Source of the DNA: Acinetobacter lwoffii
GTDB taxonomy: Bacteria; Pseudomonadota; Gammaproteobacteria; Pseudomonadales; Moraxellaceae
Direction: 5' to 3'
NCBI RefSeq assembly: GCF_019343495.1
Contig: NZ_CP072549.1
Span: forward strand, 806,001-870,000
DNA: 64,000 nucleotides
In this document: piece by piece, positions 35,906 through 46,486 of the stretch
Numbering within the stretch: the stretch's first letter is position 1
Layout of the letters: every line of letters begins with the position of its first letter
Notes under the pieces: model-generated
Database searches by the model: none
Told to the model about the DNA's origin: nothing
The model's input: the letters and a program-made list of their open reading frames with translations, nothing else
Translations under genes and position numbers: made by a program

Positions 35906-36256
35906 GTGAAATCTGTACTTGTTATATTAACCCAAGCCAATCTGACCAGCCTGCAGGTACATGAAAGTCTGTCGGCTACCATGGTCTTGGCAACTTTTGG
36001 CGCAGAAGTTAAAGTCCTGCTACAAGGGGCCGCCCTTAGTCTGCTGCGTTCAGAGCTGCAATTTGACCAGTTGCAACATGCATTTAAACTGGCATCAAAT
36101 ATGGTCGACAGTTTTGAGTTTTATGATCTCACTCCAGTTCTGATTGAGCAGAAAAACCAGAATTCCCCATTTGTGACGCAGAGCGAACAAGAAATCGAAT
36201 TTATTGAGCTTAATCCTGAATTTATTCAAAGCTTTGATCATGTGTTGTATTGGTAA
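35906..36256 (+). CDS. tusC: Sulfurtransferase complex subunit TusC
   Basis: 116-residue DsrF-like subunit of the TusBCD heterohexamer. The GTG at 35906, with AAGGAAT upstream, begins VKSVLVILTQANL, the family's usual first strand. The ATG at 35879 would add nine residues that do not fit. There is no Cys in the position used by TusD, as expected for a structural subunit. Confidence 0.8.
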   Translation: MKSVLVILTQANLTSLQVHESLSATMVLATFGAEVKVLLQGAALSLLRSELQFDQLQHAFKLASNMVDSFEFYDLTPVLIEQKNQNSPFVTQSEQEIEFIELNPEFIQSFDHVLYW

Positions 36257-36273
36257 GGAATAAGGATATACAA

Positions 36274-36558
36274 ATGTCAAATCATACACTTTACCTGATC
36301 CAATCCAGCTATTCGGCAACAGCGCAGATCCTAGAACAACTGGCTCAAATTTATGCAACGGGTGATCAGGTCGTGCTGATGGGTGAAGCGGTTTTGCTGC
36401 TAGAGCATTCATTTCTTCAAAGCTTGCCGAAAATTCACATGCTGGAAAATGATGCGGAGTTATTAGTACAACCTTTGCCTACACAAATAAAGCTTTTGAA
36501 TTATGCAGATTTTGCAGATCTTTGCCTCGAGTTTAATCGCTGCATTTCAATGAAATAA
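36274..36558 (+). CDS. tusB: Sulfurtransferase complex subunit TusB
   Basis: 94-residue DsrH-like protein starting MSNHTLYLIQSS, with AAGGATA upstream; an ATG eight codons earlier overlaps tusC and is less likely. Length matches TusB. Its stop overlaps the tusE start (TAATG). Confidence 0.82.
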   Translation: MSNHTLYLIQSSYSATAQILEQLAQIYATGDQVVLMGEAVLLLEHSFLQSLPKIHMLENDAELLVQPLPTQIKLLNYADFADLCLEFNRCISMK

Positions 36559-36884
36559 TGAATGAGTTAGATATGAATTTAGAATTGGATCAAGATGGCC
36601 ATCTAGTTGACTATACCATCTGGAATGAAGACGTTGCTCAAGTGCTGGCCGATAGTCTGGAACTGAGCTTAACTCCTTGGCATTTTGAAATTCTGCAAGC
36701 GGTACGTCAGTTCTATCAGCAGTTTGGTCATTCACCAGCAACACGCCCACTGATTAAATTTTTAATGAAAACTGTCAGTGCCGATATCAATAATGCCATG
36801 CTTCAGGAAAAGTTTAATACTGGTCTGGTGGCCCGTCACTTAAGCCGTTTGGCTGGTGTACCCAAGCCTGCGAACTGTTTATAA
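36558..36884 (+). CDS. tusE: Sulfurtransferase TusE (DsrC family)
   Basis: 108 residues, ending GVPKPANCL with the conserved penultimate Cys that carries persulfide in DsrC/TusE proteins. The helical core LTPWHFEILQAVRQFYQQFGHSP is the family hallmark. Last gene of the operon, followed by a strong terminator. Confidence 0.94.
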   Translation: MNELDMNLELDQDGHLVDYTIWNEDVAQVLADSLELSLTPWHFEILQAVRQFYQQFGHSPATRPLIKFLMKTVSADINNAMLQEKFNTGLVARHLSRLAGVPKPANCL

Positions 36885-36913
36885 AGATACTTAGCTTTTT
36901 AAAGCATGTGTTT

Positions 36914-36945
36914 AAAGGCCCGAATCATTTTTTGGGCCTTTTTTC
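36914..36945 (+). terminator. Terminator of tusDCBE
   Basis: AAAGGCCC / GGGCCTTT stem with a 12-nt loop and a T run. Confidence 0.85.
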
Positions 36946-36999
36946 ATGAGAACAATTTTTAGGCTTAGAATAATGAAAGATACAGCTGGATCTAATTCG

Positions 37000-37482
37000 T
37001 CAAGTTCGAGTTTGTTCTAATACTCGCAACGCCCGATGCAATTCATGATCCATTTCAGGCAGAACTTTAATCAGAAACTCAATTTGTGCTTTCGCTTCGG
37101 CCTTGCTCACCAGTTGGGCCTCTACCAGTTTTTGCTGCTGACTGATCAACAAACTGACTTGTTGAGGATTTGGTCGTTGTCCCTCACTTAAAGCGTTAAT
37201 GATCTGAGTAAAGTCCAGATATAACTGTTCTTGTTGCTTTGATAATTCGCTTTGCTTTGCAACCGTATCATTCTGTTCCTTATTCGTAGTTTGACTATTC
37301 TCAGGAGAGTTAACAGATATATAGCTTGCCGATTTTTCAGCTGGCAGGACCGGATCAGAATGGGTCTGATCAGTAAAATTCGTCCGATAGATTTCTTGTC
37401 GTACCTGATAGCCAATACCGACTAAAGTCCCAAACAATAGCAATCCGAGTATTACATAGAACAGAATTGTTTTATCATTCAT
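37000..37482 (-). CDS. Single-pass membrane protein of unknown function
   Basis: 160 residues. One N-terminal membrane helix (about residues 7-26), then a hydrophilic Gln/Ser-rich linker and a helical C-terminal part (residues about 80-158) likely to form a coiled coil. No family recognised. A terminator separates it from the beta-propeller gene upstream. Confidence 0.6.
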   Translation of the reverse strand: MNDKTILFYVILGLLLFGTLVGIGYQVRQEIYRTNFTDQTHSDPVLPAEKSASYISVNSPENSQTTNKEQNDTVAKQSELSKQQEQLYLDFTQIINALSEGQRPNPQQVSLLISQQQKLVEAQLVSKAEAKAQIEFLIKVLPEMDHELHRALRVLEQTRT

Positions 37483-37502
37483 TTTTATGTCCTCAGCTAA
37501 AG

Positions 37503-37535
37503 AAAGACAGCCTTTATCAAAAAGCTGTCTTTTTC
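37503..37535 (-). terminator. Terminator after the beta-propeller gene
   Basis: Perfect AAAGACAGC / GCTGTCTTT stem, with T-rich flanks on both strands. Confidence 0.75.
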
Positions 37536-37544
37536 GCTCATCGA

Positions 37545-38798
37545 CTACGGCGTTGACCAGTCTGCTGGTGCATAACCAATCCGGACGCGTTGTGGATGAT
37601 TCCCTACCGGCACACTGAGCACTTTATTGCCTGTGGCAAAATCAATCACTGTGACCACATCGGTTTCACTTTCTGAAATCACACAGCTACGACCATCCGG
37701 GCTTCGCGTTGCCCAATAAGGTTTACCTGCAGAAATCAGTTTCCCGGCTGTCAGTGTTTTGCGATCTACAATCGTAGCGTAGTTATCCATCGTACCGGCG
37801 ACACAGAGCTTTTCACCATCAGCACTGATTGATAGGCCATGATGACGTGAATCATTGACCCATTTTGTCCGGTCTTTCGGAATACTGTCACTACCAGGCA
37901 GCTGTCCGATCCGGCTAATCTTGTTCTGATTCAGATCGTACTCAATCAGACCATTAAAAAATGAAACCTGGGCATACAGTTTGGTTTCATCCTTGCTAAA
38001 TACCATTGGTCGTACTGAGTTGGATAAATCTTTGCGGCCAAATGCATCCAGTGCAGGTCTGAAATCGATTTTTCTTAGCACCTGATGTGTATTGGCATCT
38101 GCAATAGTGATAAAACGCTTACCTTTAGTAAAGTCTTGCCACTGTGCATCCATCGACGTTTCCACATTGCCGATGGCAGAGTTCAGGATCTTGTTACCAC
38201 CATCGAAGTAAATGTTTTCATGCGGTTTATCGCCAGTGCTGAAACGGCCCAACTCTTTACCGGTATGGATATCCAGTACATGCACCACATTTCCTGAAGA
38301 TGCAGATACGGCGACCCGTTGCCCATCTGGTGATACCGCCATATGGTCAGCACGGAAGCCTTCTACAGGCGTCCGCCAGTTAATCTTGCCGGTTTTGATA
38401 TTAATTGATACCACATCAGCGAAACTTGGTCGTGATGCAACGACTGACTGTCCATCTGGTGTCGAGTACATATCATCCACCAGCTGGTCATTGCCTTCAC
38501 CGGCTGTAGCCTGAATGTAAGTATAAGCAATCAGTTTGATTGGATTCAGGTGGATTTCTTTAAGGCGCTCTTTCCGGTCAGGAATCATGTTAATAACGCC
38601 AATCTTGCCAAAATCACCCGATGGACGAATCACGGTTACCGTGCCATCCCAGTTATTTCCGACAAAGAAAACCTGCTGTGAATTGGCAGGTGCAGCTGAA
38701 GGTGCAGAAGCGGCCTGTACACTAGGCAATGCAGATAGCATCGCCATTGCAGATAGTGTCAGACAGAACCGTGGCCATTTTTTATTTTGAATTTTCAT
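37545..38798 (-). CDS. Periplasmic YncE-like beta-propeller protein
   Basis: 417 residues with a signal peptide (cut near VQAASA, about residue 29). Repeated propeller blades carry YVTN/YncE-type motifs: NNWDGTVTVI, ADHMAVSPDGQRVAVS, GNVVHVLDIHTGKELG, PYWATRSPDGRSCVIS and TDVVTVIDFATGN. Proteins of this type bind partners or redox cofactors. No catalytic residues can be assigned. GGAG precedes the start. Confidence 0.8.
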   Translation of the reverse strand: MKIQNKKWPRFCLTLSAMAMLSALPSVQAASAPSAAPANSQQVFFVGNNWDGTVTVIRPSGDFGKIGVINMIPDRKERLKEIHLNPIKLIAYTYIQATAGEGNDQLVDDMYSTPDGQSVVASRPSFADVVSINIKTGKINWRTPVEGFRADHMAVSPDGQRVAVSASSGNVVHVLDIHTGKELGRFSTGDKPHENIYFDGGNKILNSAIGNVETSMDAQWQDFTKGKRFITIADANTHQVLRKIDFRPALDAFGRKDLSNSVRPMVFSKDETKLYAQVSFFNGLIEYDLNQNKISRIGQLPGSDSIPKDRTKWVNDSRHHGLSISADGEKLCVAGTMDNYATIVDRKTLTAGKLISAGKPYWATRSPDGRSCVISESETDVVTVIDFATGNKVLSVPVGNHPQRVRIGYAPADWSTP

Positions 38799-38990
38799 CC
38801 ATTATGCTCCGCATAATAATTTATATTTTTGTTTTCATTCCTTGTTGTGTACACAGTCAGGCTGTGTTTTAACGTATCTAATATACAAACGTATAAAATG
38901 ATTTACTGTTATTTCCGACCAAAAAATATGCAGCTATTTTAAATCTATTACTTCAGGTTCTATGAATTAGGTGATCACCTTACTTCGATC

Positions 38991-39458
38991 TTATGTATCC
39001 AGCACATCGACGAACTGTGCATTGAGCACTTTGGCAAGATCAGCCGGCTTTAATCCGATATCCAAACCTCTTTTACCGCCACTCACATAGATCTTATCGA
39101 ACTGTTCTGCGCTGGCATCGATCACCGTTTTTAATCGTTTCTTTTGCCCAATGGGACTTATTCCGCCAACCAGATAACCGGTCAAGCGTTCTGCATGTTT
39201 AGGATCTGCCATCTGAAGTTTTTTGCATCCTACGGCCTGCGCTACTTTTTTCAGATTGAGTTGATGATGTACCGGCAATATGGCAACAAAATACTGTTTA
39301 TCATCCGTAACCAATAAAGTTTTAAAGACTTCTTCCACCGAAAGCCCCAATTTCTCAGCAGCTTCTAGCCCGAAACTTTTGGCATTGGCATCATGTTCAT
39401 ATTCATGAATGCTGTATTCAATTTTATTGGCTTTTAATAGTTTGCATGCAGGTGTCAT
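38991..39458 (-). CDS. ybaK: Cys-tRNA(Pro)/aminoacyl-tRNA deacylase YbaK
   Basis: 155-residue YbaK/EbsC editing protein that hydrolyses Cys-tRNA(Pro). The catalytic Lys of the family lies in EEVFKTLLV near residue 46. [17 protein letters not shown] and [17 protein letters not shown] complete the binding cleft. Full length; monocistronic. Confidence 0.93.
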   Translation of the reverse strand: MTPACKLLKANKIEYSIHEYEHDANAKSFGLEAAEKLGLSVEEVFKTLLVTDDKQYFVAILPVHHQLNLKKVAQAVGCKKLQMADPKHAERLTGYLVGGISPIGQKKRLKTVIDASAEQFDKIYVSGGKRGLDIGLKPADLAKVLNAQFVDVLDT

Positions 39459-40416
39459 AGAAAGTCTTGTTTGAGATGAATCGCATGATTATATAAAGAT
39501 TAGCTCAAGAAGTTAATTTAGAGGAGGCAACTATAGAGCAAATTTTGCTTTAAGCCCGTATTCCGCCTCAATCAGACCTATTTGGTTGAATCGTTACGCT
39601 CTTCAATACTTTTAAACTTTTCTGCAAAGATGATGATGCGCAAAATTGCATCAAATGTATGCGTTTTTGCCACTATCCAAGCGTTAAGCGCTTAATAGCT
39701 TCACTATGTAGAAGACTTGAAGATGAACACATTCGTCACTTCATGCGTCTATAAATACGAGGCATATAGTCCAAGGGTTTTATCTTAAACCTGCTGAGAT
39801 TCAACCCTTATCTCAGGCAGAGAAAATACATTCTTATACAGTGTCTGTCATGAATACTTGAATTGAAAATGATGTAACTCATTCCAATCTATTAGAAGAA
39901 TAGGCTCAGAAAAATCCAAGTAAAATAAGAAAAAATATCATTAACATATTGTCTTATCTTATTTTTTTAAATTTCATCATATTTTGAGAATCGATCGATA
40001 GCTTATAGATAAAGAGGATAATCAGCACAACTCTAAAGTCAGAATGTAAAGAGTTTTCTATGCTCTAGAAATCGAACATTGTAGTAAAATCAGCCAGACA
40101 ACTCCTGCTCAAAACTAAAAATATCACTAAAAGGAAGAATTTAGCGTTAACATGAAGATACAGTTACATAAAGGATATTAACTGTTTTTGCCAATTGGGT
40201 TTACAATGAAAATAATCTGAATACCCAGCGAATTGTAATTTTTTAACATTGCCAAATCTCTGCAAAGTTTTCATTATAGCGCCACTGTTTGCTATATGCT
40301 TTCTACGTTAATTAAAAGAAATTATAAATAGTAATGTAGAAAATCATGCAATAATAAGCAGAGTTTGCAGACATCTTGCAAACAAACCCCGATACTTTTT
40401 AATTGGAGCATGCTGG
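39459..40416. other. Large intergenic region before aroQ
   Basis: 958 nt without a supportable gene. It contains the 12-bp palindrome TTAAGC-GCTTAA at 39684-39695. The last 100 nt must hold the aroQ-accBC promoter; I cannot single out its elements. Confidence 0.45.
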
Positions 40417-40872
40417 ATGAGTTCGACCATTTTGGTTATTCATGGACCGAATTTAAACTTGCTTGGGAAGCGCGAACCGGAAGTTTATGGTCACCTTAGT
40501 CTTGACGATATTAACCAGCAACTGATTACTCAGGCTCAACAGGCTACATTACAACTTGAAACTTTCCAGAGCAACTGGGAAGGTGCCATTGTTGACCGAA
40601 TTCATCAAGCTCAGCAAGACGGCGTTCAATATATCATTATTAATCCGGCAGCATTGACTCATACCTCTGTTGCGGTTCGCGATGCCCTTCTTGGCGTTGC
40701 CATTCCTTTCATTGAAGTCCATCTGTCTAATGTGCATGCACGTGAGGCATTCCGACATCATTCGTACTTGTCCGATAAAGCCATCGGCGTGATTTGTGGT
40801 CTAGGTGCAAAAGGCTATGCTGCTGCCCTCGACTATATCATTGAAAAAATACAACCTTCTACACAATCTTAA
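40417..40872 (+). CDS. aroQ: Type II 3-dehydroquinate dehydratase
   Basis: 151-residue enzyme dehydrating 3-dehydroquinate in the shikimate pathway. The N-terminal [18 protein letters not shown] holds the catalytic Arg; the expected active-site Tyr follows in that segment. [17 protein letters not shown] near residue 100 supplies His and Arg. TTGGAGC precedes the ATG. The order aroQ-accB-accC is common in gamma-proteobacteria. Confidence 0.96.
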   Translation: MSSTILVIHGPNLNLLGKREPEVYGHLSLDDINQQLITQAQQATLQLETFQSNWEGAIVDRIHQAQQDGVQYIIINPAALTHTSVAVRDALLGVAIPFIEVHLSNVHAREAFRHHSYLSDKAIGVICGLGAKGYAAALDYIIEKIQPSTQS

Positions 40873-40888
40873 TTAGGAATACTGTCTC

Positions 40889-41305
40889 ATGGATATCCGT
40901 AAAATCAAGAAACTCATCGACTTGATGATTGAATCTGACTTACAGGCGATCGAAGTTAAAGAAGGCGATCAATCGATTGCATTAACTCGTCGTAATCCAG
41001 TGGTTGCAGCAGCTGTTCCTGCGATGCCTGCACCAGCAGCCGAAGCGCCAGCAGCAAAATCTCCTCGCGGCGCAGTTGAAACTTCACCAATGGTCGGCGT
41101 GTTCTATGCAGCACCAAGCCCGGGTGAGCCGACCTTTGTTAAAGTTGGCCAGACCGTTTCTGCAGGCGATACGCTGGGTATTATCGAAGCAATGAAAATC
41201 ATGAACCCGATTGAAGCAACTCAAAGCGGTGTGATTGAAGAAATTCTGGTGAAAAATGGTGAAGTGATTCAATTCGGTCAACCACTTTTCCGCTACCGCG
41301 CTTAA
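40889..41305 (+). CDS. accB: Biotin carboxyl carrier protein of acetyl-CoA carboxylase
   Basis: 138 residues: an N-terminal helical region, an Ala/Pro-rich linker (about residues 45-65), and a C-terminal biotinyl domain with biotin-accepting Lys in EAMKIMNPI near residue 106. It carries CO2 from AccC to AccAD for malonyl-CoA synthesis. Located 16 nt after aroQ and 18 nt before accC. Confidence 0.96.
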   Translation: MDIRKIKKLIDLMIESDLQAIEVKEGDQSIALTRRNPVVAAAVPAMPAPAAEAPAAKSPRGAVETSPMVGVFYAAPSPGEPTFVKVGQTVSAGDTLGIIEAMKIMNPIEATQSGVIEEILVKNGEVIQFGQPLFRYRA

Positions 41306-41323
41306 TCACCCCGGGGATTTATA

Positions 41324-42688
41324 ATGTTGCAAAAAGTTTTAATTGCAAACCGTGGTGAAATTGCGTTACGCATCACCCGGGCTTGCAGAACTTTAGGGAT
41401 CAAAACTGTAGGTGTCTATTCTGACGCAGACAAGGACCTGATGCATTTACGTTTCTGTGATGAAGCAGTATGTATCGGCCCTGGTGCGAGCAGTGACAGC
41501 TACCTGAATATTCCTGCGATTATTACAGCTGCTGAAATTACCGGCGCAGATGCAATCCATCCTGGTTATGGATTCCTCGCTGAAAATGCAGAATTTGCCG
41601 AAATCGTAGAAAATTCTGGTTTTATCTTTATTGGCCCACGTCCGGAACATATTCGTTTAATGGGGAACAAGGTTTCTGCCATTATTGCCATGAAAAAAGC
41701 TGGTGTACCAACAGTACCAGGCTGCGACCATGCCGTAACGATTCACAATGCCATGGCTGAAGCGAAAGAGATCGGTTTTCCACTGATTGTAAAAGCTGCT
41801 TCTGGTGGTGGTGGTCGTGGTATGCGTATCGTAGAAAATGTCGATACCCTGCTTGAATCTGTTCAGGCTGCACAGCGTGATGCGGAAATGTGGTTTGGTG
41901 ATGATACGGTGTATATGGAACGTTTCCTGCAAAAGCCACGTCATGTCGAAGTGCAAGTACTGGCTGATGGTAATGGCCATGCGATTCATCTGTATGATCG
42001 TGATTGTTCACTACAGCGTCGCCATCAAAAAGTACTGGAAGAAGCGCCAGCACCGAACTTACCAGAGCAAGCACGTGCTGATATTCTAGAAGCCTGTGTG
42101 AATGCATGTAAGCTGATGCAATATCGTGGTGCAGGTACATTCGAATTCCTGTTTGAAGATGATGAGTTCTTCTTCATTGAAATGAATACGCGTGTTCAGG
42201 TTGAGCATCCGGTGACTGAAATGGTCACGGGGATCGATATTATCGAACAGCAATTGCGTATTGCTGGCGGCTTAGGCCTCGATATTCAGCAAGAAGACGT
42301 CAAGGTTTTAGGACATGCGATTGAATGCCGTATTAACGCAGAAGATCCATCGACCTTCCTGCCTTCACCAGGCAAGATTGACAACTTCTATGCACCAGGC
42401 GGCGCAGGTATCCGTTTAGATTCGCATGTTTATCCAGGTTACAGCATTCCACCGTATTATGATTCGATGATTGCCAAACTGATTTCGCATGGTAAGGATC
42501 GTGAGACGTCTATTTCTCGAATGAGAAATGCTTTGGAAGAAATGATTTTGACTGGCGTTAAAACCAATATTCCTTTGCATAAAGATTTAATCCTTCAGGA
42601 TAAAAACTTCTGCAAACAGGCAATGGATATTCATTACCTAGAGAAGCATTTGTTAAAGCAGCTTGAAGGTGCTGAAGACAAAGCTTAA
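41324..42688 (+). CDS. accC: Biotin carboxylase subunit of acetyl-CoA carboxylase
   Basis: 454-residue ATP-grasp enzyme. [14 protein letters not shown] begins the biotin carboxylase N-domain. The Gly-rich ATP lid is [13 protein letters not shown] near residue 160, and [17 protein letters not shown] near residue 285 is the metal and bicarbonate site. Full length. Co-transcribed with accB. Confidence 0.97.
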   Translation: MLQKVLIANRGEIALRITRACRTLGIKTVGVYSDADKDLMHLRFCDEAVCIGPGASSDSYLNIPAIITAAEITGADAIHPGYGFLAENAEFAEIVENSGFIFIGPRPEHIRLMGNKVSAIIAMKKAGVPTVPGCDHAVTIHNAMAEAKEIGFPLIVKAASGGGGRGMRIVENVDTLLESVQAAQRDAEMWFGDDTVYMERFLQKPRHVEVQVLADGNGHAIHLYDRDCSLQRRHQKVLEEAPAPNLPEQARADILEACVNACKLMQYRGAGTFEFLFEDDEFFFIEMNTRVQVEHPVTEMVTGIDIIEQQLRIAGGLGLDIQQEDVKVLGHAIECRINAEDPSTFLPSPGKIDNFYAPGGAGIRLDSHVYPGYSIPPYYDSMIAKLISHGKDRETSISRMRNALEEMILTGVKTNIPLHKDLILQDKNFCKQAMDIHYLEKHLLKQLEGAEDKA

Positions 42689-42704
42689 ATCAAAGCTCAT
42701 AAAA

Positions 42705-42732
42705 AAAACCGCTGTCATTCAGCGGTTTTTTT
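42705..42732. terminator. Bidirectional terminator, accC / gene at 42745
   Basis: AAAACCGCTG / CAGCGGTTTT with loop TCATT, A run before and T run after. Confidence 0.88.
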
Positions 42733-42744
42733 ATTGTTTGCAAT

Positions 42745-43221
42745 TTAAGGCAATACGCGTCTGAGCACAGCAAAACATTGTTCGGCTTTTTCATTGGCGC
42801 AGAAGTTAATGGTATAAGGGTTTTGCCATTTCACAAAATATTGCGAAATTTCACCAGACTGATCCACCTGATTGCCTGAACAGTCTTTTTCATTATTGTC
42901 ATATTTTACTTGCAGAATCAGCGCTGGAATCTGCTGCGAAGGATCCTGTGCCGGCTGATAGTCATATAGCCCCGACGTCCACTCATCGCCACTTTTAATC
43001 ACCACATTATTATTGCCTTTAAAATTATAATATTCGATACATTTTTTATTATTCGGGATTTCCATTCCCCACAATCCGACAATTTCCGGACGGGTTTTCA
43101 CAGTAAATGTATTTGGGATTTCAGCAGCTTTAGCAGGAGCATTCGCTGGTTTTTTATTTTCTGTCGCCATTAGCCAAGGTGAGCTCATGAGTAAGATAAG
43201 GCTAAGACATATTTTTTTCAT
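42745..43221 (-). CDS. Secreted hypothetical protein
   Basis: 158 residues with a signal peptide (MKKICLSL start, cut near WLMAT). The mature part has GLWGMEIPNNKKCIEYY and four Cys, probably in disulfides. No known family. The ATG at 43221 begins the basic signal; another ATG is four codons upstream. It shares a terminator with accC. Confidence 0.65.
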   Translation of the reverse strand: MKKICLSLILLMSSPWLMATENKKPANAPAKAAEIPNTFTVKTRPEIVGLWGMEIPNNKKCIEYYNFKGNNNVVIKSGDEWTSGLYDYQPAQDPSQQIPALILQVKYDNNEKDCSGNQVDQSGEISQYFVKWQNPYTINFCANEKAEQCFAVLRRVLP

Positions 43222-43502
43222 ATTTACCGGCATCTTGTTAACAATTGATTCTAAATTATCATATTTTTTGGGATCGTGTCCCGCTCTAACGCAATTTCAA
43301 TACAGAGTCAGAAATTATTTATCACATTGTTTAAAAACATGGATTTCCTTTCTGACTTTTTTTGTATATATTTCGTATATAAGAATCTTAATAGTTCGCA
43401 TTAATAACAGATTAATCAAACAATAAAATTATATTTTGGGTCAAACTTAGTTGCTGAACAAAGTGATCATTCACACTTAAAAATTTGAATAGGATTTTAA
43501 AT

Positions 43503-44933
43503 TTGCAATTAGCTCGAATAACAGAACAACAATTAAATCATGAAACCTATGCTTATTTTGTCATTGTTTTCGCTGTTTTAGTCTGTTGTTTTATTGGGAT
43601 CGCAACCAGACCAATTGAGTATCTGGCCTTATTGTGGCCGGCCAATGCTGCCTTGTTAGCCCTGTTCTTACGCTTTCCACATTTAAATAATATGGGAGGT
43701 TGGCTTGGTGCATTCAGCGCTTTTATGTTTGCAGATCTGATCACCGGGAACAGCCTATTACAAAGCCTGTTTCTTACCTTGTCTAATCTGATCAGCACTA
43801 TTGTCTCGATATTTTTTATTCGATATTTCAAGATTAATTACAAATACTATAATACTGGTTATACATTCGTTCATTTATTTGGCATCTTCGCTTTTGCAGG
43901 CTGTCTGGCCAGTGCGGCTTTTGCAGTTCTCACCTTGCCAAATCTACCCAATTCATTCATGACCAAAGAGAATTTATGGATTGATTTTGGTCTGTGGTGG
44001 ACCGGTGAAATGGTGAATTATATTGTGTTTCTCCCTTTAATCTTGGCATTCCCAAGAATAAAAGACATGCAGTATCTATTTAAAAACCGTCGTCAAAAGC
44101 GTCATCATTTCAGTTATTTTCTGCCCGCAGCTACAGTCGTACTCTGTGTCATCATCACCAATATTTTTTCAGGTCCGGGCACCCTGCTCTATCCTTTGGC
44201 TGCGCTGATCTGGGCCGCATTAACCTATCGCCTGTTTAGCATGACACTGATTAATGCGTTTGTGACTATTTTAACCTATTACAGCCTGACGCGGTTTTAT
44301 GCCACAACGCATGACACCTTGACAGATTCTACGATTTATATTTCGCTCCGGATCGGGCTGTTTATGCTGGCCTTATCGCCGCTTATTCTTTGTATTATTA
44401 GTCAAAACCGCAATGAGCTGTTTAAACGGGTTCTCTATCTGGCCAATCATGACAGTCTGACCCGCACCATGAACCGTCATTTTTTCTTTCAGAAAGGTGA
44501 ATATTTACTGCAATATGCCAACAGAATGGAATTTTCGGTCATCATGCTGGATATTGATCATTTCAAACGTCTGAACGATGATTTTGGCCATCATGTCGGT
44601 GACAAGGTGCTGCAACATTTTGCGGAAATCATTCGCTGCAATTTACGTGCTGAAGATCTGTTTGCACGAATTGGTGGGGAAGAATTTGTGCTGTTACTCT
44701 GGAATACCGAACCATCAGAAGCACGTCTTATTGCAGAACGGATTCGTGATATGGTGGAAAAAACCCCGATTTATCAATCAGATGGCTCGCCCCTGTATAT
44801 TACCGTGAGTGTGGGCATCACTCATCAAAATGAACCGCAGGCCCAAGACCTGCAAAACCTGATCAATATTGCAGATCAAGCCTTGTATCAGGCCAAACAT
44901 CGTGGGCGAAATCAGGTGGTGCTTGCATCTTGA
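43503..44933 (+). CDS. Diguanylate cyclase with MASE1-like membrane sensor
   Basis: About 476 residues. An N-terminal domain of eight or so membrane segments (to about residue 300, MASE1-like, with LLWPANAALLALFLRFP) is followed by a GGDEF domain. The active site is RIGGEEFVLLL, and an inhibitory RxxD site (RAED) lies five residues before it, so product inhibition is expected. It makes cyclic-di-GMP. No ATG is available; the TTG at 43503 has AGGA eight bases upstream, while a TTG at 43485 is less well placed. Confidence 0.88.
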   Translation: MQLARITEQQLNHETYAYFVIVFAVLVCCFIGIATRPIEYLALLWPANAALLALFLRFPHLNNMGGWLGAFSAFMFADLITGNSLLQSLFLTLSNLISTIVSIFFIRYFKINYKYYNTGYTFVHLFGIFAFAGCLASAAFAVLTLPNLPNSFMTKENLWIDFGLWWTGEMVNYIVFLPLILAFPRIKDMQYLFKNRRQKRHHFSYFLPAATVVLCVIITNIFSGPGTLLYPLAALIWAALTYRLFSMTLINAFVTILTYYSLTRFYATTHDTLTDSTIYISLRIGLFMLALSPLILCIISQNRNELFKRVLYLANHDSLTRTMNRHFFFQKGEYLLQYANRMEFSVIMLDIDHFKRLNDDFGHHVGDKVLQHFAEIIRCNLRAEDLFARIGGEEFVLLLWNTEPSEARLIAERIRDMVEKTPIYQSDGSPLYITVSVGITHQNEPQAQDLQNLINIADQALYQAKHRGRNQVVLAS

Positions 44934-44979
44934 GCCTAAATGATCTACAACCTTGAAGCAACAACACTAGGGAATGGCA

Positions 44980-46470
44980 ATGAAATTTGAAGAATATCTG
45001 CAATATGACGGTTTAGGACTGGCTGATCTGGTCGCCAATAAACAAGTACATTCAAGTGAACTTTTATCTGCTGCACTAGAGCGTAGCTCAATTGCCAATC
45101 CCGAGCTAAATGCAATTATTATTCCGATGCATGAGCATGCATTGAAACGGAGCCAGCAAAATCTGTCCGGACCTTTTGCCGGTGTGCCTTTTCTGGTTAA
45201 AGACCTGTTTCAGGAATATGCCGGTTATCCAACTTCTTATGGTTGTCAGGGCTTAAAACGGATTGGTTATATCGCCGAGACCAATGCCGAGATTGTCAAT
45301 CGCTGGGAAAAAGCCGGGATTGTGACTTTTGGACGTACCAATACTCCTGAATTTGGGATTAAAGGTATTACTGAACCAGATGCTTGGGGCAGCTGTAAAA
45401 ATCCGTGGAATTTACAGCATAATAGCGGCGGCTCGTCCGGTGGTTCCGCTTCTGCCGTGGCTGCCGGAATTGTACCAATTGCGGGTGCTGGTGATGGTGG
45501 CGGCTCGATACGTATCCCCGCTTCCTATTGCGGCCTGTTTGGCCTGAAACCGAGTCGTGGCCGCACGCCTTGGGGACCACAAATGAGTGAAGCCATGCAT
45601 GGCGCCGCGATTCAGCATGTACTGACCAAAACGGTACGGGATAGTGCTGCAATGCTGGATGCCACCCATGGTGAAGATCATAGTTCACTGTTTAAGATTC
45701 AGCGTCCACAGCATCATTATCTGGATGTGATTCAGCAACCGCCAAAAAAACTGAAAATTGCGTTTAGCACTTATTCTACGATTGGCACACCTGTTTCCCA
45801 GGATGCCATTAAAGCCATTGAAAAAACAGCCAAATTGCTAGAATCTTTGGGCCATGAGGTGGTCGAAGACCGCCCAGCCATTGATGGAATGCAACTGGCC
45901 AAGGATTTTATTACCACCTGGTTTAGCCAATTTTCATTTATGCTGGATGAAATCCAGAAAGGCTATCCGTCTAAAACAAATGATTTTGAATTGGACTCTT
46001 TAGCACTGGCGGCTTTTGGGGCCAAAACCAGCGCGATTGATTATATCCAGAACCTGAATAACTGGGGCCAGTATGTGACCCAGATGAATCATTTCTTTGA
46101 TAATTATGACCTCTATCTAACGCCTGCAACGGCGACAGTGGCGCCGAAAAATGGTGAGGTCAAAACACCAAACTGGCAGAAACCGATTCTTAAAGGTTTA
46201 TTGAAACTGAATAAAGCGCATTTACTGGCGCAAGGGAAACTAGTAAACCAGATTGTGAAAGAAAATCTAAAATGGGTGCCTTTTACCCAGTTGGCCAATA
46301 TTACCGGACTCCCAGCGATGTCTGTACCGCTGTACTGGAATGAACAAAACCTGCCGCTCGGTTCACAGTTTATTGCGCCGTTTGCCCGTGAAGATCTCCT
46401 GCTACAATTGGCAGCTCAATTGGAACAAGCTCAACCGTGGTTTGGGCAATATTCCAAGATCCGTATTTAA
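44980..46470 (+). CDS. Amidase (amidase signature family)
   Basis: 496-residue amidase. The Ser-cisSer-Lys triad is seen as Lys in VPFLVKDLF near residue 75, the cis-Ser in the Gly/Ser-rich NSGGSSGGSASAVAAG, and the nucleophile Ser in GGGSIRIPASYCG near residue 175. It hydrolyses amides; the substrate is unknown. There are two ATGs; the second, at 44980, is properly spaced from AGGGA. Confidence 0.9.
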   Translation: MKFEEYLQYDGLGLADLVANKQVHSSELLSAALERSSIANPELNAIIIPMHEHALKRSQQNLSGPFAGVPFLVKDLFQEYAGYPTSYGCQGLKRIGYIAETNAEIVNRWEKAGIVTFGRTNTPEFGIKGITEPDAWGSCKNPWNLQHNSGGSSGGSASAVAAGIVPIAGAGDGGGSIRIPASYCGLFGLKPSRGRTPWGPQMSEAMHGAAIQHVLTKTVRDSAAMLDATHGEDHSSLFKIQRPQHHYLDVIQQPPKKLKIAFSTYSTIGTPVSQDAIKAIEKTAKLLESLGHEVVEDRPAIDGMQLAKDFITTWFSQFSFMLDEIQKGYPSKTNDFELDSLALAAFGAKTSAIDYIQNLNNWGQYVTQMNHFFDNYDLYLTPATATVAPKNGEVKTPNWQKPILKGLLKLNKAHLLAQGKLVNQIVKENLKWVPFTQLANITGLPAMSVPLYWNEQNLPLGSQFIAPFAREDLLLQLAAQLEQAQPWFGQYSKIRI

Positions 46471-46486
46471 TGTTGAGATGATATTT

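Noticed and set aside
41682..42140. 152-residue His-rich minus-strand frame inside accC
   Set aside because: accC is a complete, conserved gene; the antisense frame has no start signals or recognisable motifs.
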